Assembly: GCA_039029915.1 (NCBI GenBank)
Contig: JBCCFD010000056.1
Coordinates: 1 to 25,828, forward strand
Direction: 5' to 3'
Length of the DNA: 25,828 nucleotides
Source of the DNA: QQUD01 sp039029915
GTDB lineage: Bacteria > Chloroflexota > Anaerolineae > Promineifilales > Promineifilaceae
In this document: positions 19,891-25,828 of the stretch, in pieces
Layout of the letters: each line of letters starts with the position of its first letter
Position numbering within the stretch: position 1 is the stretch's first letter
Notes under the pieces: generated by a model
The model's input: the letters and a program-made list of their open reading frames with translations, nothing else
Told to the model about the DNA's origin: nothing
The model's database searches: none
Translations under genes and position numbers: made by a program

Positions 19891-21800
19891 CCACCCAAAA
19901 TATCCCGACACAATCAAGCCCACTAGGCGATAGCCTCCTTGAGAACTATCGGTATATGTTAGGGCAATATTTAAAACCACAGCAGTTCAAGGTGCTTTTA
20001 CTTGGGTTATTAATATCTGGCAGTATCGGCCTACAACTTGTTAATCCACAAATTTTGCGTCGCTTTATTGATACGATTGCAGGTGGCATAACGCCCGGCC
20101 AGCGCGGCACTGATCTGATCTTTATTGGCGTCCTTTTCTTTAGCGTCGCCGTTATTCAACAAATTCTTGGTGTTGGGATTGTCTACGTGGGCACAAATCT
20201 AAGCTGGCTAGCGACAAACAATCTGCGCTTTGATTTGGCAAAGCATTGTCTTGGCTTGGATATGTCGTTTCAAAACAAGCGGACTCCTGGTGAGATGATC
20301 TCACGGATTGATAATGATAGTGCCGCCCTCTCTCGCTTCTTTGCGCAGTTTCTTGTGCGAATGGTTTCTCAAAGCTTACTTTTGGTTGGCATATTGGTAT
20401 TGCTATTTTTTGAAGATTGGCGCGTGGGGATTGCTTTAACTATTTTTTCAGTCGTTGCCATTTTTATTATGTGGCGTTTAAAGAATATTGCTGTGCCACA
20501 CTGGTGGGCGTGGAGCGAGGCGAGTGCAAATTTTAATAGCTTTTTAGAGGAACGGCTTAATGGTGTGGAGGATATTAGGGCCGCAGGAGCCAAAGCTTAT
20601 GTGATGGATAAGTTTTATAAGCTGGCTCGAAAATTTATGAAGATCGCCTTAAAAGCTGGGTTGATGAGCAACATTATCATGAACAGCACGCAGGTTTTAT
20701 TCGCTGTGGGGAATGGAATTGGGCTTGCTGTGGGGGCGTGGCTTTTCCTAAACGAGAGTATCACGATTGGGACAGTTTATATTATTTTTCACTATAGTGC
20801 GATGTTGACGGGGCCTATTCAAAGCTTGGCCAATGAAGCCCAAAGTTTACAGGCGGCCGGGGGAAGTGTTGAAAGAATTGTCGCATTTCTTAAAGTTGAG
20901 AATAGCTTGACATCTCCTCGTCAAGGGAACTCTGTTGCACCTAATGCAGAATTTTCATCTGCACCTTTAGAGGTTATTTTCCAAAATGTCTCATTTCGGT
21001 ATACATCAGGAGAAGATGTAGATGTTGTGCAGAACGGAAGTGAAAACGGCCGTCTTTCCCCAGCAGATGAAGAAGCAAACGTGCTCCAGGATATTTCATT
21101 TCACCTTCAACCGGGTCGGTCTTTAGGATTGCTTGGACGGACAGGCAGTGGCAAAACCACTTTAGCCCGCCTCATTTTTCGTCTCTATGATCCAATCAGT
21201 GGCACTATTAAGATTGGTGATGGTCAAAAGCTGACTGAGCTTTCCCACCTGCCGCTCCCTCAGCTTCGAGGACAAATTGGTTTAGTGACGCAGAATGTGG
21301 AACTATTTAATGCCTCTGTATACGATAATCTGACCTTCTTTGATCCTAGCATTTCAGAGGACAAAATTCTTGAGGTGCTGCGTGATCTTGGTTTGTGGAA
21401 ATGGTATACCGCGTTGCCAAATGGTCTCAACACCATGATTTCTTCAGGGGGTAAGGAGCTTTCTGCTGGACAAGCGCAGTTACTGGCTTTTGCCCGAGTG
21501 TTCCTGCAAAATCCTAAGATTGTTATTCTTGATGAAGCGTCGTCACGTTTGGACCCAGCCACTGAGGGGTTAATTGAGAAGGCCATTGAGCAACTGATAA
21601 AAGGTCGCACCGCGATCATTATTGCCCATCGTCTTACGACTATCCAGCATGTTGATGAGATTATGATTATTGACAACGGCCGTATTCAAGAGCACGACAC
21701 GCGGCATTCATTACTTGAAGACCCCACCTCTCGCTTTAACGTCCTCCTGAACACAGGTCTCACCGCTCAAACAGAGAATATACCTGCACCCAAGGTGTAG
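19887..21800 (+). CDS. ABC transporter, fused membrane and ATP-binding domains (exporter subunit 1)
   Basis: A 637-residue half-transporter: a type I exporter membrane domain with about six helices (residues ~35-315) followed by an ATPase with Walker A GRTGSGKT (417-424), signature LSAGQ (525-529; Ala for the usual first Gly), Walker B ILDEASSRLD and the switch His (IAHRLTT). The catalytic Glu is present. About 25 hydrophilic residues are inserted between the A-loop (SFRYTSGED) and the strand VLQDISF; this insert includes one of the ACGGCCGT octamers. The start is TTG 19887, overlapping the PqqD stop and preceded by AAAGG. There is no C39 peptidase domain, consistent with leader removal by the B2 protease. 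It probably pairs with the next gene to export the mature peptide and confer self-resistance. Confidence 0.92.
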   Translation: MTTQNIPTQSSPLGDSLLENYRYMLGQYLKPQQFKVLLLGLLISGSIGLQLVNPQILRRFIDTIAGGITPGQRGTDLIFIGVLFFSVAVIQQILGVGIVYVGTNLSWLATNNLRFDLAKHCLGLDMSFQNKRTPGEMISRIDNDSAALSRFFAQFLVRMVSQSLLLVGILVLLFFEDWRVGIALTIFSVVAIFIMWRLKNIAVPHWWAWSEASANFNSFLEERLNGVEDIRAAGAKAYVMDKFYKLARKFMKIALKAGLMSNIIMNSTQVLFAVGNGIGLAVGAWLFLNESITIGTVYIIFHYSAMLTGPIQSLANEAQSLQAAGGSVERIVAFLKVENSLTSPRQGNSVAPNAEFSSAPLEVIFQNVSFRYTSGEDVDVVQNGSENGRLSPADEEANVLQDISFHLQPGRSLGLLGRTGSGKTTLARLIFRLYDPISGTIKIGDGQKLTELSHLPLPQLRGQIGLVTQNVELFNASVYDNLTFFDPSISEDKILEVLRDLGLWKWYTALPNGLNTMISSGGKELSAGQAQLLAFARVFLQNPKIVILDEASSRLDPATEGLIEKAIEQLIKGRTAIIIAHRLTTIQHVDEIMIIDNGRIQEHDTRHSLLEDPTSRFNVLLNTGLTAQTENIPAPKV

Positions 21801-21814
21801 CCGGAGCAACTATT

Positions 21815-23695
21815 ATGACAGCTAAAACAATCCCTATAACAAAAACACCCGCCATTAAACCTAAAAATGAGCTATCAACTTGGCGTTTTATTTGGCAACT
21901 GATTCGCTATAAGCCTTGGCTCTATATTAGCATTATCTTACTTCGGGCGATCATTTTTGCAGGGGCGCTTCAGGCCACTGCCCTGCTTATTCGCGGCTTT
22001 TTTGACACCTTAACAGAAGCACGGCCGTTTCTCATTTTAGGGCAACAATTTAGCGTTTGGGTGTTAGCCGCTCTCTTTGTTGGCGTTGCCTTGTTTCGAG
22101 CCGGCGTCAACTTTGTCGATGTTTCCGCCGATATTTATTATCGCTTTACGATTGGGATGTTGATGCGTAAAAATATTTTTTCACGCATCTTAGATCGTAC
22201 AGGCGATCAACTGTTGCCAAGCACAACGGGCGACGCGATCAATCGGCTGAGCGGTGATGTTGAAGGGGTTGTTGGCTTTATCCTGCGCTTTCCTCACCTG
22301 ATTGGTATGGGACTGCTTTGTATTTTTGCTGTGATTATGATGATCAGCATTAATGTGACGATTACGCTTTTAACATTTTTCCCACTGGTTGTCATTGTCT
22401 TAGTGGCCAATGTTGCCATGAGGCGAGTCGAGGTCTATCGGGATGAATTACGTCAGGCTTCTGGTCAGGTTTCAGGCTTTATTGGTGAGCTATTTGGCAT
22501 GGTTCAGGCCATCAAGGTTGCGTCTGCCGAAGAGCGGATGCTGGCTCATTTTCAAAAACTCAATGACAAACGCCGAAAAACGGCCGTTCAAGACGGTCTA
22601 TTTGGGGCAATATTAAATTCGGTATTTGAAAACATTGTAAATCTAAGCACTGGTCTGATACTCATTTTCGCTGGATATGCTATCCAGGCCGGTTCAGGCC
22701 AAATTGAAACATTCACAGTCGGCGATTTGGCCCTATTTGTTTTTTACTTAGGCATTGTGACCGGCTTTATTAGTCAGCTAGGCGAACTCTCAGCAGAATA
22801 TAAACGTGCCGAAGTGAATAAAAAGCGGGTAGAAGACCTTCTGCAAGATGACTCTACCGCCCACATTGTTCAGCACGGCCAAACCCATCTTAGAGGCGCG
22901 CTCCCTCCCATTCCTTTTGTCAAGAAAGATGCGCAACATAGGCTTGAGACGCTTAAAATAAAAAACCTCTCTTACACCCATCCACGCACCCATCAAGGTA
23001 TTAACAAGATTAGCTTCAGCCTAAAAAGAGGGACATTAACAATTATTACCGGCCGTATCGGCTCAGGGAAATCAACGCTCATTCGCACATTATTGGGGCA
23101 TTTACCGAAAGATAGCGGGGAGATTTTATGGAATGACCAACCCGTTATAAATTCCAAAACTTTCTTTACTTATCCGTATTGCGCCTACACACCGCAAGTG
23201 CCAGTTTTGTTTAGCGGCTCAGTTCGAGACAATATCCTTATGGGGCTACCCGAAGATGAAGTGGACTTACCGAGTGCGGTTCGGTTGGCAGTGATGGAAA
23301 AGGATGTAGATACCTTAGAAGCAGGTCTTGATACTGTCATTGGTGTTAAAGGCGTGCGTCTCTCTGGTGGGCAAGCCCATCGCACGGCAGCAGCTCGGAT
23401 GTTTGTTCGTAGTGCTGAACTGCTGCTGTTTGACGATCTTTCTAGTGCCCTTGATGTAGAAACTGAACGCAAGCTATGGAATCGTCTTGCAACCCAAAAA
23501 GAGATTACCTATTTGGCAGTCTCTCATCGTCGCTCAATCTTGCAAATGGCTGACAATATTATATTGCTAAAAGATGGCAGAATTGAGAGTATGGGTTCGT
23601 TAGAAGCGTTACTAAAATCTAGTGAAGAGATGAACCATCTTTGGCAATCAGAGCTTGCCCATGAGATTGATGAGCTGCTGCCCGAAAATAAGTAA
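21815..23695 (+). CDS. ABC transporter, fused membrane and ATP-binding domains (exporter subunit 2)
   Basis: A 626-residue half-transporter, 14 nt behind its partner, with GGAG before ATG 21815. The membrane domain spans roughly residues 35-320; the ATPase has Walker A GRIGSGKS (413-420), a canonical LSGGQ (516-520), and Walker B LLLFDDLSSALD, where the catalytic Glu is replaced by Asp541; the switch His is present (VSHRRS). An altered catalytic base in one subunit is typical of heterodimeric exporters with one degenerate ATPase site. Together with the previous gene it most likely forms the export and immunity pump of the cluster. It is the last gene of the co-oriented block; beyond it lies IS debris. 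Confidence 0.92.
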   Translation: MTAKTIPITKTPAIKPKNELSTWRFIWQLIRYKPWLYISIILLRAIIFAGALQATALLIRGFFDTLTEARPFLILGQQFSVWVLAALFVGVALFRAGVNFVDVSADIYYRFTIGMLMRKNIFSRILDRTGDQLLPSTTGDAINRLSGDVEGVVGFILRFPHLIGMGLLCIFAVIMMISINVTITLLTFFPLVVIVLVANVAMRRVEVYRDELRQASGQVSGFIGELFGMVQAIKVASAEERMLAHFQKLNDKRRKTAVQDGLFGAILNSVFENIVNLSTGLILIFAGYAIQAGSGQIETFTVGDLALFVFYLGIVTGFISQLGELSAEYKRAEVNKKRVEDLLQDDSTAHIVQHGQTHLRGALPPIPFVKKDAQHRLETLKIKNLSYTHPRTHQGINKISFSLKRGTLTIITGRIGSGKSTLIRTLLGHLPKDSGEILWNDQPVINSKTFFTYPYCAYTPQVPVLFSGSVRDNILMGLPEDEVDLPSAVRLAVMEKDVDTLEAGLDTVIGVKGVRLSGGQAHRTAAARMFVRSAELLLFDDLSSALDVETERKLWNRLATQKEITYLAVSHRRSILQMADNIILLKDGRIESMGSLEALLKSSEEMNHLWQSELAHEIDELLPENK

Positions 23696-23826
23696 TTGGT
23701 CTGAAAGCTAGAGATTATTGCTCCTCGAAGGGTTTGCTTCCCGGTCGATTTAACGTTCGGCATTATCAATTTATTTCACACCCCAATTTGATGGTGCATA
23801 ATTGAGGGATAAATCAAGAATATTTA

Positions 23827-24265
23827 TTCAAAGGGTATCGTTTTCCACCATCGAATATTCAACATGCTGTCTGGCTCTACTTCACATTTCCATTGAGTTT
23901 TCGTGATGTCGAATTGATGTCAGCTCAACGCTCGATTCAAGTCAGCCATGAAACGATTTATAAATGATGTTATCGATTTGGGCCTATCATGGCGATAAAG
24001 CTACGCCAAATGCGGCAATATCCAACGGATAGATAAGCGGCACCTGGATGAGGTCTTCATCACGATGAATCGTCGTCGATATTATCTGTGGAGGGCTGTC
24101 GATAGTAATGGAATGGTGCTAGATGTACTCGTTCAATTCCGGCGGAATGCAGCGGTAGCCACGCAGTTTTTCAAGGCTGTATTAGAAACAACACCCAGTC
24201 GGCCAAGAGTCATTATCACAGATGGATTGCTGAGCTACAATAGCATCAGCCGGGATCTAATTTGA
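23827..24265 (+). pseudogene. IS6-family transposase remnant (DDE type), stop plus frameshift
   Basis: The frame from 23827 reads FKGYRFPPSNIQHAVWLYF, then LSFRDVELMSAQRSIQVSHETIY, which is the N-terminal region of IS6/IS26-family transposases. An in-frame TGA interrupts where the family has Trp (ETIYK-stop-CYRFGP). A one-base shift near 24030 is needed to continue into DKRHLDEVFITMNRRRYYLWRAVDSNGMVLDVLVQFRRN, listed here in pieces: HLDEVF holds the first catalytic Asp and RVIITDGLLSYN the second. The frame ends at TGA 24263-24265, before the region with the catalytic Glu, so about the last third is lost. No terminal inverted repeats were identified. The element is dead. Confidence 0.85.
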
Positions 24266-24276
24266 AATTTGTGTTT

Positions 24277-24375
24277 TTATGAGTTTGCCCAAGAGATACG
24301 GCCGTTCTTGAAGTAGAGCTCAAAGGGGCCATTTTTAGGATTGCCATCCTCATCGAAACCTGAAATGTCTTTCAT
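24277..24375 (-). CDS. Short ORF with a MORN-like motif, probably truncated
   Basis: A 32-codon minus-strand frame, ATG at 24375-24373 to TAA at 24279-24277, preceded by AGGAG at a normal distance. It encodes MKDISGFDEDG, then NPKNGPFELYFKNGRISW. The NG-P-FELYF-NGRI part resembles the repeat of MORN/YwqK-type antitoxin-like proteins (usual form 'KxGxwxxYyxNGxl'). Only one repeat remains, and the stop lies 12 nt from the end of the IS6 remnant, suggesting that the gene was cut by that insertion. It overlaps one ACGGCCGT octamer. Confidence 0.4.
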   Translation of the reverse strand: MKDISGFDEDGNPKNGPFELYFKNGRISWANS

Positions 24376-24580
24376 TGGGTCACACTCCTATTAAAACTCG
24401 GTGTTAGGTGAAGAAATTTTTTGCAGTTGGTAGCCATGTTTTTAGTATCGATGAATGTGGCTAAAAAGATTGTAATCGACCGAAGAATTATTGTACAGCA
24501 ACAACCCGACATGATTATTTTCATTATGGCTGGTTGTATGCTTTGCTAGGCTTGAGCAACGGCCGTTTACTACCCCGATC

Positions 24581-25015
24581 TTAATTGATCCACTTTTCAA
24601 TTTGACTTGTATGAAACTCATAATCTGCCTTTCTTCCCTTGAGCCAATCACTCACACGATTATATATTTTCATCTCTGATGTCACTGTTGATATCATTTC
24701 TTGCATGTTTCTGTAACTGCTTTGCAATTCATTGACTGTCTCTTCCCATGATTGATGTTTTCGTTCTAAGACTGACTTTGCGTTGAAGGCATCTGTGTCG
24801 TAGAGAGGAGTCGGATCGAATCCATCTGGATTTGATATAAACCTTTGCAGTGACGTATCCCAACCAATTAGATGAGATATGATATCTTTGGGCGACCAAT
24901 GTCCACTAGCGCCTGGTTGATTGCGTTTATCTGGTTCAAGCTGTTCGACAACTTTGAAAAAGCTAATATAGGCTAAAGATAGCTCCGATTGTAGCTCTTC
25001 TAAACTAGGGTCCAT
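24581..25015 (-). CDS. DinB-family (DinB/DfsB-like) protein
   Basis: A 144-residue helical-bundle protein of the DinB/YfiT-like group. Features seen: helix 1 with LAYISFFKVVEQL, the conserved phrase GHWSPKDIISHLIGWD containing one potential metal-ligand His, and HTSQIEKWI at the C-terminus with another. Members bind a divalent metal and some act as thiol-dependent S-transferases or as self-protection proteins; nothing shows which applies here. The start at 25015 (MDPSLEE) is preferred over the longer frame from 25063 because AGGAAG lies 8 nt upstream of it. It is a single gene convergent to the island. Confidence 0.75.
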   Translation of the reverse strand: MDPSLEELQSELSLAYISFFKVVEQLEPDKRNQPGASGHWSPKDIISHLIGWDTSLQRFISNPDGFDPTPLYDTDAFNAKSVLERKHQSWEETVNELQSSYRNMQEMISTVTSEMKIYNRVSDWLKGRKADYEFHTSQIEKWIN

Positions 25016-25063
25016 AATTGTTGCTTCCTGTTGACAGTTTAAAAATCTGGTTTGTTCCCACAA

Positions 25064-25080
25064 CTGTTTTTGTAAAACAG
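25064..25080. terminator. Small hairpin between two minus-strand genes (weak terminator candidate)
   Basis: CTGTTTT and AAAACAG are exact inverted repeats around the 3-nt loop TGT. The stem is AT-rich and weak, and lies between the partial LuxR regulator and the DinB-family gene. Confidence 0.25.
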
Positions 25081-25248
25081 CCTGTTCAAAACTGATTTTT
25101 AGTTATGAAATTTTCGAATTGACAGCCTATTGCCTTTAACCCAAAAAATGGTACTTAAGCTGGACAAATGCGAGAATCAGATTAAGTTCAAGCCTATTAA
25201 AGTGTTTCCGCAAAAAAACTGTATCCACCACGACGGCAAAAACGGCCG

Positions 25249-25828
25249 TTACTGCTCCACCAACCCCATCTGCACCGCCAAAACGGCCGCTTGAGTTCGG
25301 TCAGAGACAGTCAGTTTTCCCATAATCTCACTGACGTGATTGCGCACGGTGCCCGTCGCTAAATGGAGCTGCTCCCCGATTTCCCGATTGTTCATCCCTT
25401 GGACTACCAGTGCCAGCACCTCAAGCTCACGCGGGGTTAACGCTTCAATCAACTTTGTTGGTTGACTGTTGTTCCTTGGTGGGTGGAGCGCCTGTTGTAG
25501 CACCTTCCCAGCAATGGCTGGATCAAGGAACGTTTCGCCCGCCACCGTGCCCTTGATGCCCGCCAGTAGCTGGGCTGGACGCGTATCTTTGAGTAGATAG
25601 CCCGCTGCGCCAGCCCGCACGGCGTCAAGCACCCACTCGTCAGCCGCATAGGTGGTCAGGACAAGAACGGGCAGGGTGGGGTGCTCATGTTTGAGGCGGC
25701 GGGTGGCCTGAACGCCGTTCATGACCGGCATTTGTAAGTCCATCAGGACGAGGTCAGGGGAAAGAGAGTCTACCAGGGTAAGCGCCTCTTCCCCATTGCT
25801 ACCTTCTCCCACAACTTCAATCTCTGGA
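25249..25828 (-). CDS. NarL/FixJ-family response regulator, 5' end outside window
   Basis: The minus-strand frame is open to the last base of the window (PEIEVVGEGSNGEEAL...), so the first acidic residues of the receiver lie beyond it. The visible part has the phosphoacceptor Asp in LVLMDLQMPVMNG, Thr in VLVLTTYAADE, Lys in YLLKDTR, and a LuxR-type helix-turn-helix (LTPRELEVLALVVQGMNNREIGEQL, with TVRNHVSEIMGKL as recognition helix). It is a different regulator from the ComA-like one at 9090. The stop codon overlaps an ACGGCCGT octamer. The partner kinase is presumably upstream, outside the window. Confidence 0.92.
   Translation of the reverse strand, partial: PEIEVVGEGSNGEEALTLVDSLSPDLVLMDLQMPVMNGVQATRRLKHEHPTLPVLVLTTYAADEWVLDAVRAGAAGYLLKDTRPAQLLAGIKGTVAGETFLDPAIAGKVLQQALHPPRNNSQPTKLIEALTPRELEVLALVVQGMNNREIGEQLHLATGTVRNHVSEIMGKLTVSDRTQAAVLAVQMGLVEQ

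Noticed and set aside
1..25828. CRISPR arrays, tRNA and rRNA genes
   Set aside because: No regularly spaced direct repeats, cloverleaf sequence or rRNA-like conserved stretch was seen on reading both strands.

Overview
The window reads as part of a chromosome from a free-living bacterium of moderate GC, most likely a member of the Chloroflexota. That assignment is inferred from protein style only (NarL/FixJ regulators, a DUF3500 lipoprotein, lasso/TOMM-type enzymes); there is no rRNA or other taxonomic marker. The palindromic octamer ACGGCCGT occurs 15 times, far above expectation, and may be a lineage-specific signature like HIP1 of cyanobacteria.

Left flank (1-4439): the C-terminal part of a flavin amine oxidase, a DUF3500 lipoprotein, and an OmpR-type response regulator overlapping its HAMP histidine kinase. 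From 4440 to 5577 lies debris: a near-perfect 35-nt palindrome that looks like two insertion-sequence ends joined together, a broken tyrosine recombinase C-terminus, and one doubtful ORF.

Core (5578-23695, all on the + strand) has two linked parts. The first looks like a ComQXPA-type peptide pheromone system: a polyprenyl synthetase with ComQ-like motifs (5578-6600), a polytopic ComP-like HisKA_3 kinase (6610-8859), a ComA-like LuxR regulator (9090-9749), and a separately terminated 66-aa peptide gene whose only Trp lies near the C-terminus (10061-10261), a ComX candidate. The second is a RiPP gene cluster mixing two chemistries. Lasso-type genes are two asparagine-synthetase-like macrolactam synthetases lacking the glutaminase Cys, a B2-type leader protease, and a PqqD-like recognition protein. 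Azole (TOMM) genes are a YcaO, a ThiF-like partner with four Cys that could bind zinc, and a SagB-type FMN dehydrogenase. Two ABC exporter subunits close the cluster.

The precursor is too short for routine ORF calling (15504-15665, 53 aa). Its leader carries the lasso recognition pattern YxxPxLxxxG and a Thr at -2. Its predicted core starts with Gly and has Asp at position 9, as needed for a nine-residue lasso ring, and its tail contains CGCAC, a plausible site for thiazoline/thiazole formation. The most economical reading is a pheromone-controlled hybrid lasso-azole peptide pathway. I cannot name a characterised example.

The island contains three copies of an intergenic hairpin family (2327-2440, 9742-9853, 15738-15781), located before the OmpR operon, before the ComX candidate, and between the precursor and ycaO.

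Right flank (23696-25828): a broken IS6-family transposase, a 32-residue minus-strand ORF with a MORN-like motif, a DinB-family protein, and a NarL/FixJ regulator running off the window. Recombinase debris on one side and IS debris on the other suggest the island was acquired horizontally.
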